NCBI GenBank assembly: GCA_003013855.2
Contig: ML058469.1
Span: forward strand, 3,596,001-3,660,000
Length of the DNA: 64,000 bases
Direction of reading: 5' to 3'
Source: Liriodendron chinense
Lineage: Eukaryota > Streptophyta > Magnoliopsida > Magnoliales > Magnoliaceae
Shown: piece by piece, positions 11,484-21,439 of the stretch
Layout of the letters: every line of letters begins with the position of its first letter
Numbering within the stretch: the stretch's first letter is position 1
The notes under the pieces: generated by a model
What the model saw: only the letters and a program-made list of their open reading frames with translations
What the model was told of the DNA's origin: nothing
The model's database searches: none
Position numbers and translations under genes: made by a program

Positions 11484-11492
11484 TATATAAAG
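11484..11492 (+). promoter_or_regulatory. LTR TATA box
   Basis: TATATAAAG in the 5' LTR, followed by GGGGTGACTCC. Its position about 225 bp before the LTR end fits the U3/R border of a plant LTR promoter; the start site would lie about 30 bp downstream. Confidence 0.65.
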
Positions 11493-11711
11493 GGGTGACT
11501 CCATTAAGAGAAAGGTACGTACTAATCACTCAAGCTGGGTCCCGTTTTGCTTGGCTTCTCTTCTGTGGCCTAACTTAAGCGTCGGAGGGCTAACGGCTGG
11601 TCCCCAGCCACCCTTATTCGCTGTCTTATTTCAGGTCTGGTGGTGGAAATCTCTCCTGGAGCGAAGGAGAAAAGCCGAAGGATCTCATTGCAAAATCTGA
11701 CATTAACAGTT

Positions 11712-11730
11712 TGGCGCCGTCTGTGGGAAC
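11712..11730 (+). promoter_or_regulatory. Primer binding site
   Basis: TGGCGCCGTCTGTGGGAAC starts 4 bases after the LTR end. The first 9 bases (TGGCGCCGT) are complementary to the 3' end of plant tRNA-Asp. This form is common in plant Tat/Athila-type gypsy elements. Confidence 0.75.
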
Positions 11731-11782
11731 GACTTGATCATCAAAATCAATCGTGTTAACCACCGATCAAAATCCTTCGGTG

Positions 11783-14700
11783 ATGCCTCCTAAAAAGACT
11801 GTTCATCCTTCAACTTCAAGGCAGGCACCACCTCCGCCCGGTGAGACGGAATCCGCACCTGCCCTCCCACCTGTTCCGACGGATATCCCTCAAGAAGCCC
11901 CAAATATGCCATCAACAAATCCATTATTGGGGGCTTCTGGAAATCAGGATGATGTCCTACGATTCCTCGGGAACACTCTCCTAACTTTAAACGCTGGAGT
12001 TCAGGCACTGTCAAATCGGCTTGATCAGCACTTCCCTGAACCGCAGAGACAACCCTCCGAAGGGTTACCACCGCCACCCATACCAGTTGCCTCCAGACAT
12101 TCTGTGGATGAACCACAGGTCCCACCACTCGGCGGCCATCCCCCTGTGCCGTCTCCACATTCTATACATTCCAGTTCGTCTCGACAACCTCCACCGCAAG
12201 GCTCCACTGCCGAAACGTCTAGCTATACCTTGCCATGGGAAGGAGATCTCAAAAGAATCCAAGACCGTTTTGATGTCATGGAGCAGAGATACCAGGCAAA
12301 TCGACCGTCTGCTGTCATGGCGGCAATACATCAATCTGAATCTCCCTTCACAAGCAAGGTCATGGAGGCCCCGTTGCCCAGAAAGTATCGAACGCCTGTT
12401 ATCGCTCCGTACACAGGTATTGGCGATCCTCTAGAACACCTGGAAACATATAGGTCCCTCATGGAGTTGGAGGGACATGGTTCAGAAATCATGTGTAGGG
12501 CTTTTCCCCTTACGTTGAAGGAAGCGGCTCGTACGTGGTTTCGGGGGTTAAAGCCTCTTTCCATCAGTTCTTTTTCCCAATTATCGGAGATATTTCTTTC
12601 TCAATTCATGGGAAGTATTCGCATTAAAAAGCCAGCCTCCCATCTGATGAATCTAAAACAGCAACATGGAGAGACAATAAAAGAGTTCACAGTAAGGTTC
12701 ACTGCCGAAGCCGTTCAAACCGAGAGTTACACTGAAGAAAAGGGTCTCACAGCCCTCATCGCTGGAATAACGAGCGAGAAATTCAGGTTTGCCTTAGATA
12801 AAAGCCCGCCGAAAACTATGGCGGAATTCCAAGCCAAAGCTCAGAAATATATCAATGCGGAAGAAGTCGCTTTGACACGCCATGGAGTACAAAGTAAGAA
12901 ACGCAAGCCAGAAGGAACTTCTTCTACAGATAAGAAATACCGTCGTGATCAACGTGATCGTTCTCCCAGGAAGCCTTACTCTGGTAAATATCATAATTAC
13001 ACTCCTCTTAATCGATCCCCTGAAAAGGTTCTAATGGAGATTAAACAAAAGCCGTATGTGAAGTGGCCCGCAAAGATCAAATCCGATCCCGAGAAGAGGG
13101 ATAAGAGCAAGTTCTGTTACTTTCACAAAGATCACGGGCATAGGACTCAGGACTGTATCTCTCTACGAGACCATATCGAAGCACTTATCCGAAAAGGCCA
13201 TCTCCAGGATTATGTTGCTCGTAAAAATCGGTCACCAGAAAGGGCGAAAACCTCATCTCGCCAAAAGGAACCGTCTCAAACCGACCAAGAGGATGCTGAG
13301 CCCACAGGAGAAATTCGCACTATCGTCGGGGGTCCAGCTTGCGGGGGTGACTCTCAAGCTTCAAGAAAGGCATACGCCCGAAAAGCGTCCAAAGAACCCC
13401 AGCAGATCTATTGGCTGGAACAAACGTCCAACTCTTCGAAAGCTAACCATCCCCCAATTTCTTTCACCCTCGAAGATGCAGCGGGAATTCATTTCCCTCA
13501 TGAAGATTCCATTGTAGTCACACTAAAGGTATCAAATTATCTGACTCATCGAATTATGGTGGATACAGGTAGCTCGGCCGATATTCTGTATTTGGAGGCT
13601 TTCGACAAAATGGCACTAGCCAGAAACCTCCTCAAGCCAGTATCGACCCCTCTTGTCGGCTTTGGAGGAGAAGTGGTGACACCAGAAGGAAGCATCGATC
13701 TCCCAGTCACCTTTGGGGAGAGTCCAGCGAAGACCACCGTCTTCGTAAACTTCCTCGTCGTGGATCGAAAATCAGCGTATAACGCTATCTTGGGGAGACC
13801 GTCACTAATTAAGGTTGGAGCGGCCTTGCACCCTTCATATTTATGCGTTAAATTTCCGACACCAAATGGCATAGGGGTCGTGCGAGGAAGTCAGCAGGAG
13901 GCACGGTCCTGTTACCAGATAGCCCTCCGAGATCGAAAGAAGGCTCAAGCGACGCCCATCCTGCAAATAACTCAAGGATCGCCCGGTGATCCCTCGACCA
14001 CCTCGTTGGATCCGAGAGAGAATGCTCTAAAGTCGGGAACTCCAGGGGAGGAAACAGTGGCGATCCACCTGACCGAAGACGATCCATCTAAAATCGTGTG
14101 CATCGGGTCCTCCTTGACCACTATCCATCGTGAAAATTTGATCAGTTTTCTCACCGAATACAAGGATGTGTTTGCTTGGTCTCATAAAGATATGCCAGGC
14201 ATCGATCCTAATGTCATTGCACATCGTCTCAACATTGACCCGAAGCATAAACCCGTACATCAGCGTCGACGTGCCTTTACTGCAGAAAGACAAATGGCAA
14301 TCAAAACTGAAGTTGAAAAGCTACTCGCGGCTAATTTCATAAAGGAAGTTGACTACCCAGAGTGGGTCGCAAACGTAGTTCTCGTCCGGAAAGCTAATGG
14401 CAAATGGAGGATGTGTGTCGACTATTCAGATTTGAACAAAGCGTGCCCCAAAGATAGCTTTCCGACACCGCGGATCGACCAGCTGGTCGACTCGACAGCC
14501 GGACATGCTCTCCTCAGCTTTATGGATGCTTATTCTGGTTACAACCAGATTATGATGCATCCACCTGATAGCCAGCATACTGCCTTCATCACAGATCGAG
14601 GACTATATTGCTACCAGGTAATGCCGTTTGGTCTTAAAAATGCAGGGGCCACCTATCAACGTCTTGTCAACAAAATGTTCGCTGCTCAAATCGGTAGGAA

Positions 14701-17260
14701 TATGGAAGTTTATGTCGACGATATGCTCGTGAAAAGCATCGTCGAAGATAACCACATTTCAGATCTTCGTGAAGCTTTTGATCTGATGAGGAAGTATCAA
14801 ATGAAGTTAAATCCAGAAAAATGCGCGTTTGGAGTGTCTGCAGGGAAATTTCTTGGGTTCATGGTTGGCCAGCGTGGAATTGAGGCAAATCCTGAAAAAA
14901 TTAAAGCATTGATAGAGATGAAATCCCCTGTTACTCTGAAGGACGTTCAGCGTCTGGCAGGTCGCATCGCATCATTGAATAGATTCATCTCGCGAGCATC
15001 TGACAAGTGTTTGCCCTTCTTCAAACTCCTTCGTGCAACGGCCAAATCTGATTGGAAGTGGACACCTCAGTGTGAAGAAGCTTTCCAGCAACTGAAGCAA
15101 TACATGAGCACTCCTCCCATTTTATCTAAACCTGTAGCTCATGAGCAACTCATTCTTTATTTATCTGTGTCTTCCACGGCTGTTAGCGCCGCTTTAATAA
15201 GAGAAGATTCCGGGGTGCAAAGGCCCGTTTATTATATTAGTCGAGCAATGGTCGATGCAGAAAATAGGTATTCTGATATGGAGAAACTGGCCCTAGCATT
15301 AATTACGGCAGTTCGAAAACTGCGACCTTACTTTCAAGCACATGCTATTTTAGTACCAACAAATCATCCACTACGACAAGTCCTTCAAAAACCTGAGGCT
15401 TCCGGGCGCTTAACTAAGTGGGCGGTCGAAATCAGTGAGCACGATATCTCATTCTGTCCTAGGACCGCAATCAAGGGCCAGGCCGTGGCCGACTTCATAG
15501 CTGAATTTACGTATTCTTCTGAAGATAATGTCAGGACCAGCGACCAGCCTCCATGGTCGCTCTTCGTGGACGGATCGTCACGGGCCACTGGTAGTGGAGC
15601 GGGTCTGATTTTAGCGGCTCCCGACGGGTCGCATTTTCAATACGCTCTGCGTTTCGAATCGCGCATCTCCAATAATGAAGCGGAATATGAGGCCCTAATT
15701 GTTGGCCTCGAACTGGCCATTTTACTCGCAGTCCAGAATTTGATAATTCATAGCGACTCCCAGCTCATTGTCAACCAAGTTCTTGGTGAATTCGAAGCCA
15801 AAGAAGAAAGAATGGCCTTATACAAGTCTCGTGTCCTCATCCTGCTCGCAAAGTTGAAGACTTATAAAATAATTCATATCCCTCGCGAGCAGAACCAACT
15901 TGCCGATTCCTTGGCAAAACTCGCTTCTGCGCCGGAATCAGAGTTATCACATTCGATCCCCATCGAACATCGTCAGAACTTGAGTATCGACCAAGTGACT
16001 CTAGAGCAAGTTCAATCGGCACAATCGTCTCCATGCTGGATGGATCCTATCATCCTTTACCTCAGAGATGGATACCTTCCAGAAGACAAAAAAGCTGCGA
16101 GACAAATTCGGCTTCGAGCTGCCAGGTACACCTTACAAGATGGAATATTGTTGCGAAAAAGCTTCTCCTTGCCATATCTAAGGTGTCTCCATCCAGAAGA
16201 AGCACATCGTGTTCTAGATGAGATACACCAGGGGGCATGTGGTAATCATCCCAGGGGGCGATCCCTGGCATATAAAGCGATGAGGCAAGGATATTATTGG
16301 CCCACGATGAAAGCAGACGCCATCGAATTTTCTAAAAAATGCGACAAGTGTCAACGATATCTACCCATACCTCGTGTACCGTCTGAGCGGATGACCCCAG
16401 TGGATAGCCCTTGGCCTTTTTCCCAATGGGGGATCGATATCATCGGGCCCTTACCTATGGGAAAAGGACAGAATAGGTTCGCGATCGTGGCGGTTGATTA
16501 TTTCACCAAATGGGCCGAGGCAGAACCGTTAGCCAAGATTACTGAAAAACAGACTACTAAGTTTATATGGAGAAATATCATATGTCGTTTCGGGCTTCCT
16601 CATACTATAATTACCGATAACGGAACGCAGTTCGACAACGCAGCCTTTGATGAATTTTGCGACAAATGGAAAATACGTAATCTCCGCACTTCTCCATATC
16701 ATCCTCAGGCGAATGGGCAGGTCGAGGCAGTAAATAAAATAATAAAGCACCATTTAAAGACCAAGCTAGGTGAATGTAAAGGGGTGTGGCCAGAACTTCT
16801 GCCAGAGGTATTATGGGCCTATAGAACCACGGCTTGTACATCAACAGGTGAAACTCCTTTCTCCTTAGCATTTGGTGTTGACGCAGTGGTACCGGTGGAA
16901 ATTCAAGTCCCCTCATATCGGATCGAGCAGTACGATCCCGCGAGCAATCACGAAAACCTTCGACTTCATCTCGATCTCCTGGAAGAGCGAAGAAATGCTT
17001 CTCAAGTGCGAGTGGCAGCGTATCAACAACGTATTGCTCGATATCGAAATGCTAGGGTTCGGCCTAGATCCTTCCAACCCGGAAATTTGGTACTAAGGCA
17101 AAATCTAGGAGTTCCTGCCCGTTCATTAGATCCAAATTGGGAAGGCCCGTATCGGGTTATCAGGGTTGTGCGACCTGGAACTTATCATCTTGAAGACATG
17201 CTGGGGAAGCCCGTACGTCGCCCTTGGCACGTGGAGCATTTGCTACGATACTATCCCTAG
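11783..17260 (+). CDS. Gag-pol polyprotein of the Tat-type retrotransposon, intact
   Basis: Single frame of 1,825 codons from the ATG at 11783 (MPPKKTV); the frame is open upstream to a GTG at 11753 without an earlier ATG. Domains in order: proline-rich N-terminus; gag domain about 195-340; zinc-knuckle-like C-x3-H-x5-H-x4-C about 445-459; aspartic protease with DTGSSAD at 594; reverse transcriptase with YVDD at 977-980; RT-linked RNase H about 1095-1210; a second RNase H with FVDGSS at 1261-1266; integrase with an H-H-C-C finger about 1470-1520 and catalytic D1552, D1612 and E1648 (D-35-E); C-terminal tail ending EHLLRYYP with no chromodomain. Products copy the element's RNA into DNA and insert it. 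No frameshift or stop separates gag and pol, so gag must be made by another route or from the same polyprotein. No missing catalytic residue. Confidence 0.96.
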   Translation: MPPKKTVHPSTSRQAPPPPGETESAPALPPVPTDIPQEAPNMPSTNPLLGASGNQDDVLRFLGNTLLTLNAGVQALSNRLDQHFPEPQRQPSEGLPPPPIPVASRHSVDEPQVPPLGGHPPVPSPHSIHSSSSRQPPPQGSTAETSSYTLPWEGDLKRIQDRFDVMEQRYQANRPSAVMAAIHQSESPFTSKVMEAPLPRKYRTPVIAPYTGIGDPLEHLETYRSLMELEGHGSEIMCRAFPLTLKEAARTWFRGLKPLSISSFSQLSEIFLSQFMGSIRIKKPASHLMNLKQQHGETIKEFTVRFTAEAVQTESYTEEKGLTALIAGITSEKFRFALDKSPPKTMAEFQAKAQKYINAEEVALTRHGVQSKKRKPEGTSSTDKKYRRDQRDRSPRKPYSGKYHNYTPLNRSPEKVLMEIKQKPYVKWPAKIKSDPEKRDKSKFCYFHKDHGHRTQDCISLRDHIEALIRKGHLQDYVARKNRSPERAKTSSRQKEPSQTDQEDAEPTGEIRTIVGGPACGGDSQASRKAYARKASKEPQQIYWLEQTSNSSKANHPPISFTLEDAAGIHFPHEDSIVVTLKVSNYLTHRIMVDTGSSADILYLEAFDKMALARNLLKPVSTPLVGFGGEVVTPEGSIDLPVTFGESPAKTTVFVNFLVVDRKSAYNAILGRPSLIKVGAALHPSYLCVKFPTPNGIGVVRGSQQEARSCYQIALRDRKKAQATPILQITQGSPGDPSTTSLDPRENALKSGTPGEETVAIHLTEDDPSKIVCIGSSLTTIHRENLISFLTEYKDVFAWSHKDMPGIDPNVIAHRLNIDPKHKPVHQRRRAFTAERQMAIKTEVEKLLAANFIKEVDYPEWVANVVLVRKANGKWRMCVDYSDLNKACPKDSFPTPRIDQLVDSTAGHALLSFMDAYSGYNQIMMHPPDSQHTAFITDRGLYCYQVMPFGLKNAGATYQRLVNKMFAAQIGRNMEVYVDDMLVKSIVEDNHISDLREAFDLMRKYQMKLNPEKCAFGVSAGKFLGFMVGQRGIEANPEKIKALIEMKSPVTLKDVQRLAGRIASLNRFISRASDKCLPFFKLLRATAKSDWKWTPQCEEAFQQLKQYMSTPPILSKPVAHEQLILYLSVSSTAVSAALIREDSGVQRPVYYISRAMVDAENRYSDMEKLALALITAVRKLRPYFQAHAILVPTNHPLRQVLQKPEASGRLTKWAVEISEHDISFCPRTAIKGQAVADFIAEFTYSSEDNVRTSDQPPWSLFVDGSSRATGSGAGLILAAPDGSHFQYALRFESRISNNEAEYEALIVGLELAILLAVQNLIIHSDSQLIVNQVLGEFEAKEERMALYKSRVLILLAKLKTYKIIHIPREQNQLADSLAKLASAPESELSHSIPIEHRQNLSIDQVTLEQVQSAQSSPCWMDPIILYLRDGYLPEDKKAARQIRLRAARYTLQDGILLRKSFSLPYLRCLHPEEAHRVLDEIHQGACGNHPRGRSLAYKAMRQGYYWPTMKADAIEFSKKCDKCQRYLPIPRVPSERMTPVDSPWPFSQWGIDIIGPLPMGKGQNRFAIVAVDYFTKWAEAEPLAKITEKQTTKFIWRNIICRFGLPHTIITDNGTQFDNAAFDEFCDKWKIRNLRTSPYHPQANGQVEAVNKIIKHHLKTKLGECKGVWPELLPEVLWAYRTTACTSTGETPFSLAFGVDAVVPVEIQVPSYRIEQYDPASNHENLRLHLDLLEERRNASQVRVAAYQQRIARYRNARVRPRSFQPGNLVLRQNLGVPARSLDPNWEGPYRVIRVVRPGTYHLEDMLGKPVRRPWHVEHLLRYYP

Positions 17261-17910
17261 ATTCCATGTAGTTCATTACAATATTTTATGAATAAAATAG
17301 AAGATATCAGTTGGTTGCTTTTCCATTTACATGGACCTGTATAGCCCTGAAGAGAATGCTTACACATCCTCTTGGCCAATTGCCTACCCTTGGTAGGATT
17401 GAAGTTGTTACTAGTTGGTTGCTTCTCCATTTACATGGACCTGAACAAGCCCTGAAGAGGATGTATACCATCTCTTGACCAACCTCCTGCCCTTGGTAGG
17501 ATCGAAATCTCAATCGATAGATCAGTCTATCTCAACGTGGACATGGTCACGCGACCCCCGGATTGAGTGATCGCATTCCAAAATGCGAAGCAGCATAGCG
17601 CGTGCTTGAATAGGGTCGCAGTCATGCACCCTAATCGCGAGCACTGCGGCTCGTGATCGAATTCGCGGTCATGCACTCTAAAATCGCGAGCAGCGAAGCT
17701 CGTGCTCGCATTAGTGGGTCGCATCCCCTGATGAATCAAATGGGATCAAAACAAAGCAACAATGAAGGAAAGAGAAGAATACACAATATTAAAAAAGTAA
17801 GTGTTCATTAAAATAATAACCTTACAATTACAGATCTCTTCTCTATAAAAAAAAAAAAAGAAAAAAAAAAAAAAAAAAAAAAAGAAACATAATATGGGAA
17901 GCTGCCGAGG
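17261..17910 (+). other. Pol-antisense gene spacer with two repeat sets and A-tract
   Basis: Contains two copies of a 104-bp repeat (17311-17414 and 17415 to about 17510; each starts TTGGTTGCTT and contains ATTTACATGGACCTG). About three decayed copies of the GCGAGC...GCTCGC motif follow at about 17569-17730, each linked to TCGCGGTCATGCA-like words. A purine A/G run is at 17848-17885. It separates the convergent 3' ends of gag-pol and the antisense gene, and probably holds both polyadenylation regions. Confidence 0.7.
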
Positions 17911-20145
17911 TCAAGGTTGGTCATCCTCTTGCGCAGGCTCGCGGCTTTCAGCTTCAGGACCAGCTTCAGGAGCAGGAGCAACATCTGTTGCCCCGGTGAC
18001 TTCGTTCTCAACAGCAGCCCTTTCCTTAGCTGCAACCTCGAATGCCACTCTGTCGAACTCCTCAACGTTAAAAGTTGGAGCAATTAGCTGCATAACCCTG
18101 ACCGCAAAATCGCGACCAGCGATGTACGCCTCGTATCGCTCCTCGTCATAAAGTTGAGAAGTACGAAACTCCTGAACTGCGCGAGGACCCTCATCAGATA
18201 CCATCTGAACGAGAGCCACTCGCTCTTCCTCCCAGTGGATGGAGTCATCCTTCAGCTGATTAAGTCGCTTCTGGGCCTCACCGAGCTGGGTCCGAGCCTC
18301 CTCGAACTTGGTCCGAGCATCCTTGAGCCATTCTTCAAGCTGGACCTTATCCTTGCGAAAAATCTCCTTCTCCTTCTCGCTCTTGGAATGGATCTCTTGA
18401 AGCTTTGCGAGCTGGAGGTCCACTGACTGAAAGCGCTCAGTCAGGGATTGGATCTTGATCAGGAGAATCTTCTTCTCTTCGTCCAACTTGGAGATTTGAA
18501 CCTCCAAGGCCTTCACCAAGCGGTCCCTCCCTTGGACCTCTACTTCCATCATCTTCTTCTTCTTCTCCGCATCCTCCACGCTGCGGCGAGCTGCTTCGAT
18601 GTCACGTCTGACTCGAAGCGTGAGATCCAAGCTCTATATAAAACAAAATACATGTGTGTGAGAAAGGAAGTAAATTAAAGCGATCCACCTTATCAGAGAC
18701 GAAAAACACGAATCTGTAGTTACCTGTAACAATCTCACCCCAATGTCGGTGGAGAGGGCTTCAGGGCTTGGTTCGGGGAGACTCCCAAAGGAGTTGGGGG
18801 AAATCTTGTCAAACATAAACTCGCATATTGGATGCAAGTGTGGAGGAATGACAAAAGTCCCCGAGCCCGAAGCCTGGGCTACGACCATCTCTTTGGGCCC
18901 CGATTCGCGAGCACTCGCGACGCCAGGGACGGGCATTAACAATTCGCGAGCAGTTGTAGGCTCGCTTGGAGGCCCCTTTGGAGGGAGGCCTCCCCCTCTT
19001 CGATCACCCTTCGGTGAGTTGTCGGCCACCTCGATGATTGGAGGGCGAGGAAGGTCAGCTGGCGGGGGCACGGTGGAGAGAGGGGTCGCGTTGACCGGAG
19101 GGGTCGCGGTCATACGAGAAGTGCTCGCGACTCCTCCAGAGGCGGCTTGGAGGCCGCGAGCAGGCTCCTCTGCGAGAGTAGGCGCAGCTGAAGGACCCCC
19201 CGAAGTTTTCTTTTGCCTCTTCGAGGCAGCGCCCTTCAGCCGGGGAAGTACCCCCAGTGCGCCTCTCTTATCGCCAACATTCGTCATCTCTTCTCGGAAG
19301 GTGAGACCGGCTGCACAAAGATGACGAAGTTCTAGAGCAGTGCTGACGTGGCGCGCAGCCGCAGGGAGCTTGTAGACTTTGACAAGTTTTTCGTTGAGCC
19401 CTCCTCGCAGATTTGGCTTCACACCAATTGGAATTCCTGAGAGCAAAAAGGAAAGTTCATTAAATCGTCAATACAGCAAGGTTATTGTTCCCTTTCGGAC
19501 AAGTAAACAGGCACTTAACCCACCTTCGCCAAAATGGCGATTAACATTATGGCCTTTGGGGTCGGATCCCATCTCGGACTCCCAGTTCCCGGAGGCATAG
19601 AACCACTTCTTTCTCCATCCCGGGCAGTTGGAAGAAGGGTTCCCCAAAATGAAGTTATTCCGGTGCCAGAAGCAGAGGTAGTACCAACCCTCGCTAGCTG
19701 GCGCCTTCTTCAGCTGGAATAACCTCAAAAATTCTTCAGCGGTTAACTCCTCGTTACCCGCCTGCTTCCAAAGGACGAAAGCACTTAGAAGAACCCGCCA
19801 GCCGTTAACTATAAGTTGGCCCGGGGCAATCTTGTAGAGACGGAGGAAGTTTCGAATAAAGGGGTGGAGGGGAAGACGTACGCCCACTTTGAAGAAGTAT
19901 TCGTAAACAGCCACACACCCAGGCGGTGGTGCATCGGCTGTCTCCCCTCTCCCAGGCAGTCTGAATAAAACAGAATCTGGAACCCTATAAACCTCTCTAA
20001 GGTTAGAGAGTCTTTCCTCCGTCAAGATGGAAGAGTAACCGGAGGCAGAATACCTCCCAGCCGGTACTCTGGCGTTATTGGATTCAGAGGAGTCAGGGGT
20101 TTCATCTCCCAGAGGAATAATCTCTTCGTCAGAGATTTCCGCCAT
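17911..20145 (-). CDS. Antisense three-exon gene of the retrotransposon (PF04195-like domain plus coiled coil)
   Basis: Proposed exons on the minus strand: 20145-19524 (622 nt), 19436-18724 (713 nt), 18633-17911 (723 nt). Introns are 87 and 90 nt, with GAAG/GTGGG, ACAG/GTAAC donors and CTCAG, ATATAG acceptors. Phases join exactly to give 2,058 nt (685 aa plus stop). Exon 1, after an acidic start, has CVAVYEYFFKVGVRLPLHPF and a WRVLLSAFVLW region, which I recognise as the plant 'putative gypsy type transposon' domain (PF04195). Exon 2 is Pro/Ser/Gly-rich, likely disordered. Exon 3 is a long charged coiled coil (about residues 450-590) and an acidic tail. Function is unknown. Antisense extra genes are known in Tat relatives such as Grande. 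No stops, so probably conserved by use. Confidence 0.85.
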
Positions 20146-20297
20146 TATAAAAAGGAGATGGAAGATGAAATGAAAGAGGAAAAAGAAAGAAGGGTACCTC
20201 CGTAAAGAGGTTTTTCACTCCAGAATAGAGAAGGAAGAAGAAGAAGAAAGCTCTGCAGCAATGGAATCCGGAAATGAAGGAATTTTTCTAAGTCCGA

Positions 20298-20305
20298 TAT
20301 TTATA
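20298..20305 (-). promoter_or_regulatory. Putative TATA box of the antisense gene
   Basis: On the minus strand TATAAATA lies about 155 bp before the ATG at 20145, a normal plant promoter spacing with a 5' leader of roughly 120 nt. The leader is A/G-rich (many GAA/AGA repeats on the coding complement). This suggests a promoter internal to the retrotransposon and independent of the LTR. Confidence 0.5.
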
Positions 20306-20550
20306 TGCAATCATTCCGCTTGATTTGCTGGACACGCGGCAGATTCTCATTCGGCACGTCAGACGAACGGACGCTAGCATTAAATACGGAAACACGTGGC
20401 ACCTGACGCTTCATCTCTGGCGGCAGAGAAAGCTGCGCAAAAGCTGGTCATCATAAATGCGGAGGCACGATAAGTGAATCATGCGCGATTATCTCCCAGC
20501 ACCCAGCTGTCAACACTAGCAAAACCCTTGGCATAGTTCCTCAATACCAA

Positions 20551-20562
20551 GGGTTTGGGGGG
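20551..20562 (+). promoter_or_regulatory. Polypurine tract
   Basis: GGGTTTGGGGGG ends 4 bases before the 3' LTR; it is the likely plus-strand primer for reverse transcription. It contains three T, so it is slightly imperfect. Confidence 0.65.
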
Positions 20563-20566
20563 CATC

Positions 20567-21434
20567 TGTTGTAGGCAAATATAGTCTATCGAGAAGTGCA
20601 GGATCGCGGTCATAATGAATGCGAGCAGTCAAGCTCGTGCTCGCCAGAGGAGGTCGCATCTTCCGATGCGAGCAGCTCGGCTCGTGCTCGCCAGAGAGGG
20701 TCGCATCTTCCGAATGCGAGCAGCTCGGCTCGTGCTCGCCAGAGGGGGTCGCATCTTCCGAATGCGAGCAGATCGGCTCGGGCTCGCCAGAGGAGGTCGC
20801 ATCTCCCGGATGCGAGCAGCTCTGCTCGGGCTCGTCAGAAGGGGTCGCATCTCACGAATGCGAGCATCCCTGACACAAGCAGCTCCCGACATCAGAATAG
20901 TCCTGAGTCTTCGTTTTTGGTTTGGATGGTCCTCATACTTCCAGCATCCGGTTCCCATCGAGTGGCTTGTTTAATCCCTCTGCGATACCAAGCAGAGTTA
21001 CATCCAGCGCGGCGGTCTTCACCCTCTCGGCGTCCCCTTCCTTTTCGGGGATTGCTATCAAGAAACGTGATTGCCGGAAGAAGTTATTGGGTTAGATCTT
21101 GCCTCTAAGGATAAGGATCTTGTCCCACTAAATCAGCGAGATTTCGGTATCGTACGCGACATCAGCGGGATTTCGATATCTTACGTAACAAATTGGGTTG
21201 CTTCAGATCTATATAAAGGGGTGACTCCATTAAGAGAAAGGTACGTACTAATCACTCAAGCTGGGTCCCGTTTTGCTTGGCTTCTCTTCTGTGGCCTAAC
21301 TTAAGCGTCGGAGGGCTAACGGCTGGTCCCCAGCCACCCTTATTCGCTGTCTTATTTCAGGTCTGGTGGTGGAAATCTCTCCTGGAGCGAAGGAGAAAAG
21401 CCGAAGGATCTCATTGCAAAATCTGACATTAACA
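20567..21434 (+). repeat. 3' LTR (868 bp)
   Basis: Starts TGTTGTAGGC, ends CATTAACA, with the 48-bp array at 20621-20859 and the TATA box TATATAAAG at 21210-21218. No difference from the 5' LTR was found by reading both. Followed by GATAC. Confidence 0.94.
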
Positions 21435-21439
21435 GATAC

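Larger units (their letters stand above)
10841..11708 (+). repeat. 5' LTR (868 bp)
   Basis: Starts TGTTGTAGGC and ends CATTAACA. Same length and no visible difference from the 3' LTR at 20,567-21,434 (constant offset 9,726). Holds a five-unit tandem array and a TATA box. Confidence 0.94.
10841..21434 (+). mobile_element. Complete young Ty3/gypsy (Tat-type) LTR retrotransposon, 10,594 bp
   Basis: Structure in order: 868-bp LTR, primer binding site, intact gag-pol, a roughly 650-bp spacer with short repeats, an antisense three-exon gene, polypurine tract, 868-bp LTR, all inside a GATAC duplication. The two LTRs have the same length and read identically throughout. Tat assignment rests on two successive RNase H-like domains in pol, no chromodomain after integrase, and extra coding sequence between pol and the 3' LTR. 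It is nested in an older minus-strand gypsy integrase. All required parts look intact, so it is either active or inserted very recently. Confidence 0.93.

Noticed and set aside
11790..14293. Minus-strand frames of 77-122 codons across gag-pol
   Set aside because: They mirror the long gag-pol frame and show no motif or splice logic, unlike the antisense gene at 17.9-20.1 kb.
18743..19324. Plus-strand frame of 193 codons opposite antisense exon 2
   Set aside because: It is the mirror of a GC-rich, low-complexity exon; the minus frame has phase-matched introns and a domain-bearing first exon.
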